8,548 bases of DNA, taken from contig JAQICP010000240.1 of assembly GCA_027858555.1 (NCBI GenBank), forward strand, positions 1 through 8,548. The letters are read 5' to 3'. Below, piece by piece: positions 1 through 6,308 of the stretch. Origin of the DNA: Vallitaleaceae bacterium (lineage in GTDB: Bacteria > Bacillota > Clostridia > Lachnospirales > Vallitaleaceae). The translations under genes and the position numbers were made by a program. Each line of letters begins with the position of its first letter. Within the stretch, counting starts at the first letter, position 1. The notes beneath the pieces are model-generated. The model was given only the letters and a program-made list of their open reading frames with translations. It had not been told where the DNA came from and ran no database searches.

Positions 1-2067
1 GGTATTAACTGTTACGCCCTCACTTAGCCTAATGTCTTTTATAGAAGCACCGATCATAATCTGAAATTCTCCAGTTTCAACAACCCAATCCTTTAAACTG
101 ACATTGTAATAAGCAAAACTACGCTTGTCAAGGTTGAACGTGACAACTTTCTCTTCATCAGGTTCTAATGCTACTTTGGCAAACCCTTTCAATTCCAACG
201 CTGATCTAAAAATAGAGGTTTCTACATCTTTCACATATAACTGCACTACTTCTTTACCAAATACGCTACCCGTATTCTTGATTTTGCATGTTACGGTAAG
301 GATTTCATCATCATTCATGACGGTTCTGTCTAGTTCTATATCAGAGTATGCAAACGTGGTATAGGATAAACCGTATCCAAATGGGAACAATACATCTACA
401 CCAGCTGTTTCATAATAACGATAACCCACATAGATACTCTCTTTATAGTTTACATAATGAGGTCCCATGGGGAAATTAGTTGTAGCAGAACAGTCGTTGA
501 TATTAGATGGAAATGTCTCTGCCAATTTACCGGAAGGATTAACGACTCCAGTCAGTACATCCCATATGGCTGCACCACCTGCTTGTCCACCAAGGTACAT
601 CTCTAGGACGCCTTTGACCGAATCAATCCATGGCATTTCAATAGGCGACCCGTTGCATAACAAGACAACCACATGCTCATTAATGGCACTTACCCGCTCT
701 ATTAAAGCGATATGATTATCGGGCATGTTAAGATGCTTACGATCAAAACCTTCTGATTCGAAGTCATCTGTAAGTCCTACCATAACAACGACTACTTCAG
801 CTTCTCTCGCCACTGACTCAGCCTCTAACATCAAGCTTTCATCAACCTTATCCGTATCCACATCATAGCCTTTGGCATATGATAAGTTATCACCAAAAAT
901 GCTTTGCCCCCTGGTAATAGGCCGTTCTATTTTAGTTGGATTAATCATGGAACTGCCTGCGCCTTGGTACCTGATTGCTTCAGCAAACCCACCAATCAAA
1001 CCGATCTTCTGATTTGTGTTTAGGGGCAAGATGCCACCTTCGTTCTTCAATAATACAGTACCCTCTGCAGCTACTTTGTGGGCTAATTCATGATGTTTAT
1101 CCATATCGCAGATTGGTTCTAGTTTCTTTTGATCTGTGGCCTTAAATATCAGTTCAAGAACCTTAATGACAGCCTTGTCAAGGTCTGCTTCTAAAAGCTC
1201 TCCTGATTTTACTGCTTCCACGACAACGCGGTCATTAATCCCACCATTGCCTGGCATCTCAATTTCAAGGCCTGCTCTAACACCATCGGGTCTGTGATTA
1301 TTAGCACCCCAGTCAGTCATAACGAGACCTGTGTGTCCCCATTGTTCTTTTAATATGTCTGTGAGGAGATATGAATTCTCACTGGCATATGTACCATTTA
1401 ATTTATTATAAGAACACATGACCGTCCAAGGTTGTGCTTTTTTAACAGCCATTTCAAAGGCAGGTAAATATATCTCACGTAAGGCGCGTTCATCGACAAA
1501 AGCATCGATAATCATACGATTCTCTTCTTGATTATTAGCTGCAAAGTGTTTCATGGATACGCCAACACCCTGTGATTGAACCCCTTCGATCCATGCGGTA
1601 GCCATTTTGCCAGATACATAGGGATCTTCTGAAAAATATTCAAAATTGCGGCCACACAGTGGAGAGCGTTTAATATTGCTGCCGGGTCCAAGAAGGACTG
1701 AAACGTCTTCTTTCTGGCATTCCTCGCCAAGTGCAACCCCAACTTCTTTTATTAGGGATTCATCCCAAGTAGATGCCATTGTAACAGCTGTCGGAAAACA
1801 CGTAGCGGGGATACTTTTCTTCAAACCAACTTGGTCTGCTTCGCTAAGGTCTTGTTTTCGGAGTCCATGAGGTCCATCAGCCACCATTATGCTTGGAACC
1901 CCCAATCTTTCTATGTCCTGTAAAAACCAAAAACTTTTACCTGAACAAAGAGATGCTTTCTCATGCAAGGTAATCTTTGTCATGATTTTAGTAATTCTAC
2001 TATCCACAGCATTATCCACTGCTTTATCTACATTTTTATCTAATGTTTTTTCTATCGGTTTTTCCAT
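1..2067 (-). CDS. Glycoside hydrolase family 3 beta-glucosidase-type enzyme, 3' end cut by the window
   Basis: This is an open frame of 689 codons with no stop before the window edge. Family 3 enzymes remove beta-linked glucose or related sugars from the non-reducing end of oligosaccharides by a retaining mechanism. The TIM-barrel-like domain (about 35-310) has GPHGLR at 65-70, KH at 173-174 and the nucleophile motif MTDWGA with Asp252. The alpha/beta sandwich domain (about 325-545) has ESEGFDR, with Glu439 as the expected acid/base. FPFGYGLSYT at 561-570 leads into a fibronectin-III-like domain (about 590-680). The frame stops near the end of that domain, so probably only a few dozen residues are missing. 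No signal peptide is seen, so the enzyme is probably cytoplasmic and acts on imported oligosaccharides. The ATG at 2067 is chosen because GGAGGG lies 4 nt upstream; an in-frame ATG at 2106 would add 13 residues with a poorer site. Residues 1-28 are a low-complexity extension. Exact substrate is not determinable. Confidence 0.93.
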   Translation of the reverse strand, partial: MEKPIEKTLDKNVDKAVDNAVDSRITKIMTKITLHEKASLCSGKSFWFLQDIERLGVPSIMVADGPHGLRKQDLSEADQVGLKKSIPATCFPTAVTMASTWDESLIKEVGVALGEECQKEDVSVLLGPGSNIKRSPLCGRNFEYFSEDPYVSGKMATAWIEGVQSQGVGVSMKHFAANNQEENRMIIDAFVDERALREIYLPAFEMAVKKAQPWTVMCSYNKLNGTYASENSYLLTDILKEQWGHTGLVMTDWGANNHRPDGVRAGLEIEMPGNGGINDRVVVEAVKSGELLEADLDKAVIKVLELIFKATDQKKLEPICDMDKHHELAHKVAAEGTVLLKNEGGILPLNTNQKIGLIGGFAEAIRYQGAGSSMINPTKIERPITRGQSIFGDNLSYAKGYDVDTDKVDESLMLEAESVAREAEVVVVMVGLTDDFESEGFDRKHLNMPDNHIALIERVSAINEHVVVLLCNGSPIEMPWIDSVKGVLEMYLGGQAGGAAIWDVLTGVVNPSGKLAETFPSNINDCSATTNFPMGPHYVNYKESIYVGYRYYETAGVDVLFPFGYGLSYTTFAYSDIELDRTVMNDDEILTVTCKIKNTGSVFGKEVVQLYVKDVETSIFRSALELKGFAKVALEPDEEKVVTFNLDKRSFAYYNVSLKDWVVETGEFQIMIGASIKDIRLSEGVTVNT
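1996..2043 (-). repeat. Four degenerate 12-bp tandem repeats in the GH3 N-terminus
   Basis: Four consecutive 12-base units encode LDKN, VDKA, VDNA and VDSR (residues 9-24 of the glycosidase). Each unit has a GAT codon in the second position, and three of the four begin with a valine codon. The block precedes the conserved start of the catalytic domain (ITLHEKASLCSG), so it is an added N-terminal segment, probably made by local duplication. The repeats are visible directly; any function is unknown. Confidence 0.55.
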
Positions 2068-2068
2068 T

Positions 2069-2110
2069 CTACCCTCCATTGGTAACGTTATTATTACTTC
2101 TGTCATTCAT
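2069..2110 (-). other. Possible 13-codon upstream ORF in the GH3 leader
   Basis: An ATG at 2110 is preceded by AGAAGG (2118-2123) at a 7-nt spacing. It opens a 13-codon frame, MNDRSNNNVTNGG, which is asparagine-rich. Its TAG stop (2069-2071) falls between the glycosidase Shine-Dalgarno sequence and its ATG at 2067. Translation of this frame could be coupled to that of the glycosidase. It is short enough to be chance, and transcripts starting at the promoter candidate 2124-2152 would begin too close to include its ribosome binding site. Confidence 0.2.
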
Positions 2111-2123
2111 TATTCTACCTTCT

Positions 2124-2152
2124 ATCATATACATTAACACGCACAAATACAA
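2124..2152 (-). promoter_or_regulatory. Weak sigma-A promoter candidate for the GH3 gene
   Basis: TTGTAT (2147-2152) and TATGAT (2124-2129) are separated by 17 bases in the 109-nt gap between azlD and the glycosidase. The -10 matches consensus at 5 of 6 positions and the -35 at 4 of 6. A start near 2117 would give a leader of about 50 nt. No terminator is seen after azlD, so read-through from azlCD is also possible. Confidence 0.35.
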
Positions 2153-2176
2153 TGGTATTCACAAAGAATTCATAGC

Positions 2177-2479
2177 CTATATTAATTTGAGCAAGACTGC
2201 TGTAATAATGGCTGACAGAACAGGTAATATAACCCCACCAAAGCGATAAGCTATTATACAGGCTACTAAAAACGCTATGACAGATATCAACATACTTCCT
2301 GAAATAGCAGTGAACACACCGGGTACAATCAAAGCACCAAACATGGCATACGGCATAAATGATAAAAACCGTTTCATATAAGGATGCAAACCTTCTCCGC
2401 TCACAAGGATAAAAGGTAGTAGTCTTGGAATATAAGTAACCAACATCATGCCTATGATTAAAAATAATATACTATTCAA
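2177..2479 (-). CDS. azlD: AzlD family branched-chain amino acid exporter subunit
   Basis: The small (100 aa) membrane subunit of the two-component AzlCD exporter. In characterised systems (AzlCD of Bacillus subtilis, BrnFE of Corynebacterium) the pair exports branched-chain amino acids or analogues such as 4-azaleucine. The protein is almost entirely hydrophobic, with three to four predicted membrane segments and the family motif YIPRLLPF at about 16-23. The start codon is TTG at 2479. It is supported by AGGAGG (2489-2494) at a 9-nt spacing and by an 8-nt overlap with the end of azlC, so the two are probably translationally coupled. Length is normal for the family. Substrate is inferred from family. 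Confidence 0.88.
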   Translation of the reverse strand: MNSILFLIIGMMLVTYIPRLLPFILVSGEGLHPYMKRFLSFMPYAMFGALIVPGVFTAISGSMLISVIAFLVACIIAYRFGGVILPVLSAIITAVLLKLI

Positions 2480-3164
2480 AATGTTCTACCTCCTCTTCCT
2501 TGAATATGACAGTGCCAATAATAGCTGTGACTATGACAGCTATTATAAAATGCCAGCCCTGTGCTAAAAAAGGTATTCTCATAAACAGATAATTTAGCAC
2601 CCCTGCCATCAAGGCCATTATCAGTGCTCTATGGCCCTTTTTGATTTCTGGCACCAGTAATGCGGCAAACATGGCATAAAGGGTAATACCCATACAACTA
2701 ACGATGAATTCCGGTATCCACTGCCCTGCAATGAACCCGATAATTGTCCCTATAATCCATGAAGCATAATTAGCTATTTGGAGGGATAATATATAAACAT
2801 GTGAAATGTTATCCCGATGACTGGTCAGTGCATAACTTTCATCGGTAACGAAGAATGCTATGAGTGGTGAAAACCTTCTGGCCTCCCTACTTAATCTTGA
2901 TGAAATAGAGGTACTCATGAGAACATGTCTGAAATTCAGTAATAATGTTGCTATAATGATCTGTGGATTACTGAGGCCAATATTGATACTATTGATTGCC
3001 ATGAATTGGGCTGCACCTGCAAAAACGACGCTAGAAAACAAGAACGCCTGCAACAAAGTCAGTCCTTCAAGTTTTACCAATAATCCAAATGTGATTGCTA
3101 CAGGAATATATCCTAAGATGACAGGCATTGCTTCTTTGATGCCCAATCTGATATGTGTTTTCAT
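2472..3164 (-). CDS. azlC: AzlC family branched-chain amino acid exporter, large subunit
   Basis: The large (230 aa) integral-membrane subunit of the AzlCD exporter, working with AzlD encoded in the overlapping downstream frame. Family motifs are clear: VFAGAAQFMA around 47-56, LNFRHVLM at 76-83 and TDESYAL at 107-113. These are followed by several hydrophobic helices to about residue 221 and a short acidic tail. The ATG at 3164 has GGGAGG at 3173-3178, 8 nt upstream. Its own near-consensus promoter lies just upstream (3193-3221), so azlCD can be transcribed independently of the ABC operon before it. No Lrp/AsnC or AzlB regulator gene lies next to it in this window. The family role is export of branched-chain amino acids; the exact substrate here is inference. 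Confidence 0.92.
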   Translation of the reverse strand: MKTHIRLGIKEAMPVILGYIPVAITFGLLVKLEGLTLLQAFLFSSVVFAGAAQFMAINSINIGLSNPQIIIATLLLNFRHVLMSTSISSRLSREARRFSPLIAFFVTDESYALTSHRDNISHVYILSLQIANYASWIIGTIIGFIAGQWIPEFIVSCMGITLYAMFAALLVPEIKKGHRALIMALMAGVLNYLFMRIPFLAQGWHFIIAVIVTAIIGTVIFKEEEVEHFE

Positions 3165-3192
3165 TGTAATAGCCTCCCATTAATTTATACGT

Positions 3193-3221
3193 ATTATCCC
3201 AAGTAATGAGAGGTGTGTCAA
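3193..3221 (-). promoter_or_regulatory. Near-consensus sigma-A promoter of azlCD
   Basis: A perfect -35 TTGACA (3216-3221) and a -10 GATAAT (3193-3198) are separated by exactly 17 bases. Transcription would start near 3186, giving a short leader of about 22 nt that holds only the ribosome binding site GGGAGG. There is no room for a riboswitch or attenuator downstream of this start, so control would have to act at the promoter. Confidence 0.8.
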
Positions 3222-3264
3222 CAACCAATGTAGATTTTATGAAAATCATCAACCTTCAACAATC

Positions 3265-3284
3265 AGAAAAAACTTTATAAGTTT
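3265..3284 (-). terminator. Weak AT-rich terminator candidate after the ABC operon
   Basis: A 6-bp inverted repeat, AAACTT-ATA-AAGTTT (3270-3284), runs directly into a T-tract on the minus strand (3272-3267). It lies downstream of the ABC ATPase and upstream of the azlC promoter, which is where a terminator would be expected. The stem contains only one G-C pair, so it may be inefficient or fortuitous. Confidence 0.3.
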
Positions 3285-3343
3285 ATTATCATCTGTTTCT
3301 CTATTGGTACATATAAAAGCCGTCAAAGTTATAGGTTAAGCCA

Positions 3344-3397
3344 GGGAGCACGACGTCTGCCCCTACCCTTTGGTGCACGGATGCACCAAGCGGTAGG
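3344..3397. repeat. GC-rich double palindrome between the ABC operon and azlC
   Basis: Two adjoining inverted repeats fill this stretch. The larger (3362-3397) has 16-base arms matching at 14 positions around a 4-base loop; its inner 8 bp, TTGGTGCA/TGCACCAA, are perfect. The smaller (3344-3363) pairs GGGAGCACGAC with GTCTGCCCC, giving nine base pairs with two single-base bulges. The block is clearly more GC-rich than the surrounding AT-rich DNA. No T-tract follows on either strand, so it is not a normal intrinsic terminator. The form resembles REP/MITE-like intergenic palindromes or a structured 3' end of the ABC mRNA. Copy number cannot be judged from one window. Confidence 0.6.
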
Positions 3398-3412
3398 CGA
3401 TACTACCACATT

Positions 3413-4114
3413 TCACACGGCTTCTAAAGCAGGTCTTCTACTTTCCATCACCCTACCATCCACTATCTCAATAATCCGGTCCGCTTTATCAGCAATTCTC
3501 TGATCGTGTGTGATTGTTATGAAAGTTGTACCCATCTCTTTATTAACACTGCGCATAAGCTCATAGATTACTTCTGTAGATCCAGAATCCAGATTCCCTG
3601 TAGGCTCATCTGCTAATATGATCTTTGGATTATTCATCAGTGCCCTTGCAATGGCAGTTCGTTGCTGTTGCCCGCCTGACATATTATTGGCAAGATTATG
3701 CTTCACATCAGACAATCCAACCATCTCCATCAGTTCATTGGCTCTTGCCATAATTTCTCCTGTTACCTTCTTGCCTTTAATTTTATAAGGCATAAGTACA
3801 TTCTCTATAGCTGTAAACTCTGGCAGTAGATAATGAAATTGGAATACGAATCCGATGGTTTCATTCCTGAGTAATGCTAATTCTTTCTTACTAAGTTCAC
3901 TGATTTGTCTATTGTCAATACGGATATAACCATCAGTTGGGTCATCAAGGGAACCTAGTATATTAAGCAAAGTGCTTTTACCACTGCCAGATTCACCGAT
4001 AATGGCATTAAAGCTGCCCGCTTCTATATCAAGCGATATATCATGGAGCACTTGCGTTTTAACCGTGCTTCCGTATATCTTATTCACATTTCTGATTTCT
4101 ATAATATTACCCAT
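3413..4114 (-). CDS. ABC transporter ATP-binding protein, LolD/MacB type
   Basis: The 233-aa cytoplasmic ATPase that pairs with the FtsX-type permease encoded just upstream. It belongs to the type VII (mechanotransmission) ABC group, which acts in macrolide or peptide efflux and lipoprotein release and does not import solutes. All ATPase motifs are intact: Walker A GESGSGKST (40-48), Q-loop Gln92 in FVFQ, signature MSGGQQQR (145-152), Walker B IILADE with Glu170, D-loop LDS (175-177) and switch His203 in ITHD. The length is normal for LolD-type proteins. The ATG at 4114 overlaps the permease stop by 8 nt and has GAGGTG (4122-4127) at 7-nt spacing, indicating translational coupling. No membrane fusion protein or outer component is encoded nearby. 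Substrate is unknown. Confidence 0.93.
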   Translation of the reverse strand: MGNIIEIRNVNKIYGSTVKTQVLHDISLDIEAGSFNAIIGESGSGKSTLLNILGSLDDPTDGYIRIDNRQISELSKKELALLRNETIGFVFQFHYLLPEFTAIENVLMPYKIKGKKVTGEIMARANELMEMVGLSDVKHNLANNMSGGQQQRTAIARALMNNPKIILADEPTGNLDSGSTEVIYELMRSVNKEMGTTFITITHDQRIADKADRIIEIVDGRVMESRRPALEAV

Positions 4115-5264
4115 TACGTATCACCTCAATTGTTGTTAGTTTTGATGAGCGTCTAGCTGGCATAACAGATGCTATCATTGCTGAGACAACCGCTATCATA
4201 CCCGATGTTAATATAAAATTATAATTTATCGAAAGTGGTATCACTGGTGTACCGTCTGGATTCAGTGCAAATGTTGCAAATGCATATGATAACAAAAGGC
4301 CAAATAATATACCAAGAGCTGCCCCTATGATACCTAATATGAATCCTTGTAATAAAAAGATACTGCTAGCTTTCCCATCTGTTATGCCCATCGCCTTTAA
4401 TATACCAATCTGTTTCGATTTTTGAATCACAGTAATAGCCAGCACACTTGCTATACCAAGGACCACTGCGACTAGTACGAATATCTGAATCATCAGACTG
4501 GAGATGCTTTGTCCATTCAGACCACTTAATAATTCTGCATTCTGATCTTTCCAATTATCCACTATTAACTTGTCGTTGTTTACAATCTGTGCTACTTTCG
4601 CTCCTATTGCATCTGCTTCAAATACTTGGTCAACTTGTATTTCAATGGTCCCTACTGCATTCTCGTAGCCAAAAAGTGAAGAAGCTGTATCAATACCTGT
4701 AACAACCCAACCATTGTTAATCACGCTAACGTTGAAATCAAGAAACCCTACTACCATGACTTCCTTAAGTGTTCCATCAACTAAGAATATATCAGTTGTA
4801 TCATTCACCAAAACACCTAAATTATCTGCCAGTCCAATGCCAATTAAAACTTCGTTATTACTACGGGGCAATCGTCCTTCACTAATTCTATCAGCAAATT
4901 CATATATACCTTCTGCAGATGCTAAATCGTATCCTTTAACAAAAATTGGTTCGCTAGTTTCATCATTTTTCAAAAAACCATTCCCGGTAATACTTGGGGT
5001 AATGGCCGTTATACCCAGGTCACTACCTTCAATATCATTAATTATTTGTGAATAGTTATCAATACCTTTACTATCATCTGTGGAAACGGTAATATGTGCC
5101 GCATTACCGATTGTTGTATCTATCAAACCATCTTGCAAACCCTGAATCAACAACCCTATGAACACTTGCACACTGACCCCAACTGCAATTCCAAGGGCTA
5201 TTAATATGGTCTGACCTTTGGAGAAACGCAAAAATCTATTTGCTATTTGTAATGATAATCTCAT
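4107..5264 (-). CDS. ABC transporter permease, FtsX/MacB-like
   Basis: The 385-aa membrane subunit of the exporter. Topology is the four-helix FtsX/LolC/MacB form: helix 1 at about 17-41, a large extracytoplasmic domain of roughly 210 residues (about 45-250), then helices at about 255-281, 300-331 and 349-369. KSKQIGILKAMG (282-293) matches the cytoplasmic coupling helix after the second membrane segment. The C-terminal PARRSSKLTTIEVIRNG pattern is typical of the family. Such permeases use ATP hydrolysis to drive movements of the outer domain, expelling or extracting substrates. The ATG at 5264 has AAGGAG about 7 nt upstream. It starts 15 nt after the stop of the XRE/B12-binding regulator, so it is almost certainly co-transcribed with it. 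It may be a lipoprotein, peptide or drug exporter; the sequence does not decide. Confidence 0.9.
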   Translation of the reverse strand: MRLSLQIANRFLRFSKGQTILIALGIAVGVSVQVFIGLLIQGLQDGLIDTTIGNAAHITVSTDDSKGIDNYSQIINDIEGSDLGITAITPSITGNGFLKNDETSEPIFVKGYDLASAEGIYEFADRISEGRLPRSNNEVLIGIGLADNLGVLVNDTTDIFLVDGTLKEVMVVGFLDFNVSVINNGWVVTGIDTASSLFGYENAVGTIEIQVDQVFEADAIGAKVAQIVNNDKLIVDNWKDQNAELLSGLNGQSISSLMIQIFVLVAVVLGIASVLAITVIQKSKQIGILKAMGITDGKASSIFLLQGFILGIIGAALGILFGLLLSYAFATFALNPDGTPVIPLSINYNFILTSGMIAVVSAMIASVMPARRSSKLTTIEVIRNG

Positions 5265-5279
5265 ATGTGTCTCCTTCTA

Positions 5280-6146
5280 CTAAAACCCACTTGCTAATGC
5301 TTTTAATGATTTGTAATCATAAGCATATCCATCGGCACCGACTGATTTAACTATTTTGACTGGATTAATGATGCCTTGTCCACCAATGATTATCTTCATG
5401 TCATCTCTTGAAGTGCTTGATTTTAGTGCTTCAATTAATAGTTTTAAATCCTCTATGTGATCAGGTGTTGTAACGGATATTGCAACGACCTCAGGTTTTG
5501 TCTCTTTAATCAGATTAATAACACTTTCTATAGGTGACATAGCGCCTAAATAATAACTTTTATAGCCTATTGCCTTTAGATATTCAGATATAATCATAAT
5601 CCCCATAGTATGCATCTCACTATAGCAAGTTAAGCAGATGGCTTTCTTGTCTCTTTTAATTTCAGGACTTAATATGTAAGCTATCTTGCCAAGAATTTTC
5701 TGAACTATAGCTGTAATAAAATGCTCGCGTGCTACATCAATCTTACCTTCATACCATAACTGACCAACTTCATACATAGCCTCAACTAGGACCTTTTCTA
5801 TTAGTTTAATTGTTGAAACCTTAGAAACAGCCTTGCTCACTATAAGCTGTATGGCCAGATCTTCTTCATCTTGTAAAAGCAAAGACACAAACTCATCTTT
5901 CAACTTAAGCAGTCTTTTATCATTCACATCAACGCTTCTTACTTCTTCAACTGAACCTACTATATAATCAATAGAGGTACCGAACAATGTCGCTAATTTT
6001 TTAAGGCTTTCAGAGTTTGGTAATCTAATGCCCTTTTCATAGTTAGCAATAGTTGATTGACCTACACCTAAGATATTCGCCACTTCAAGTTGACTCATAT
6101 GCTTTTGCTTTCTTAGTTGTTTGATTTGCTTTGCTATATCATTCAT
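5280..6146 (-). CDS. XRE-type transcriptional regulator with CarH-like adenosylcobalamin-binding domain
   Basis: A 288-aa predicted repressor/sensor. Residues about 5-65 are an XRE/Cro helix-turn-helix (MSQLEVANILGVGQSTIANYEKG). Residues about 85-155 form a helical B12-capping region with W131-x9-E141-H142. Residues about 165-288 are a Rossmann B12-binding domain with E177-x-H179-x-x-G182, where His179 is the expected lower cobalt ligand, then SVT at 224-226 and GG at 255-256. The W-x9-EH plus ExHxxG pair is the signature of CarH/LitR photoreceptors, which bind DNA with adenosylcobalamin in the dark and release it on light. Those normally carry a MerR-type DNA-binding domain, so the XRE domain here is unusual. 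The ATG at 6146 is preferred because GAGGTG is 6 nt upstream; a GTG at 6155 lies inside that site. It is first in an operon with an ABC exporter. Light or cobalamin sensing is inference. Confidence 0.87.
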   Translation of the reverse strand: MNDIAKQIKQLRKQKHMSQLEVANILGVGQSTIANYEKGIRLPNSESLKKLATLFGTSIDYIVGSVEEVRSVDVNDKRLLKLKDEFVSLLLQDEEDLAIQLIVSKAVSKVSTIKLIEKVLVEAMYEVGQLWYEGKIDVAREHFITAIVQKILGKIAYILSPEIKRDKKAICLTCYSEMHTMGIMIISEYLKAIGYKSYYLGAMSPIESVINLIKETKPEVVAISVTTPDHIEDLKLLIEALKSSTSRDDMKIIIGGQGIINPVKIVKSVGADGYAYDYKSLKALASGF

Positions 6147-6174
6147 GTAAAACACCTCTTTATTTATTGAAATA

Positions 6175-6203
6175 ATAATATCACGTTATGTGATTTTTGT
6201 CAA
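6175..6203 (-). promoter_or_regulatory. Near-consensus sigma-A promoter of the regulator-ABC operon
   Basis: A perfect -35 TTGACA (6198-6203) and a -10 TATTAT (6175-6180) lie 17 bases apart, with a predicted start near 6168. The leader is about 21 nt and contains the GAGGTG ribosome binding site (6153-6158). A strong core promoter with an operator-like palindrome in its spacer is the usual layout of a gene that is on unless repressed. Confidence 0.82.
6180..6194. promoter_or_regulatory. Palindromic operator candidate in the promoter spacer
   Basis: ATCACGTTATGTGAT on the plus strand is a 15-bp imperfect palindrome in which six of seven base pairs are symmetric around a central base. It fills most of the space between -35 and -10 and touches the -10. 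A dimeric XRE protein bound here would block RNA polymerase. The obvious candidate is the B12-binding regulator encoded directly downstream, acting on its own operon. The symmetry is seen; the bound protein is inference. Confidence 0.5.
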
Positions 6204-6264
6204 TCCAAATGATAATCTTTCTCATGTAAAATCGCTCTTGTACCCATGACATAATAAACAAGCC

Positions 6265-6304
6265 AAAAAAAACCTTTTATTTGATTGATTCTAATAAAAG
6301 GTTT
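6265..6304 (-). terminator. Strong intrinsic terminator after the diguanylate cyclase gene
   Basis: A perfect 12-bp inverted repeat (6270-6281 and 6293-6304, arm AAACCTTTTATT on the plus strand) surrounds an 11-base loop. On the minus strand it runs into eight consecutive T residues (6272-6265). It starts 4 nt after the cyclase stop codon and separates that block from the promoter of the regulator-ABC operon. Confidence 0.9.
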
Positions 6305-6308
6305 GATT

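Noticed and set aside
125..715. Plus-strand open frames at 125-364 and 467-715
   Set aside because: They are antisense to the continuous, motif-complete GH3 frame, lack ribosome binding sites and look like no known protein.
2860..3183. Plus-strand 107-codon open frame across azlC
   Set aside because: It is fully antisense to azlC, which has clear family motifs, ribosome binding site and promoter.
3362..3397. The large GC-rich hairpin as an intrinsic terminator of the ABC operon
   Set aside because: No run of T follows the stem on the minus strand; the next bases are G-rich. It is reported as a palindromic element instead.
6147..6155. GTG start at 6155 for the XRE/B12 regulator
   Set aside because: The GTG is part of the GAGGTG ribosome binding site that serves the ATG at 6146, so it cannot be a start with its own site.
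6143..6231. 10-bp direct repeat TTTTACATGA at 6142-6151 and 6222-6231 region, considered as a paired operator
   Set aside because: The second copy overlaps the regulator's start codon and contains no dyad. A match this short in AT-rich DNA is easily chance.
6147..6308. Cobalamin riboswitch upstream of the B12-binding regulator
   Set aside because: The predicted transcript leader is only about 21 nt, and I see no B12-box-like sequence. The space is accounted for by a terminator and a promoter.
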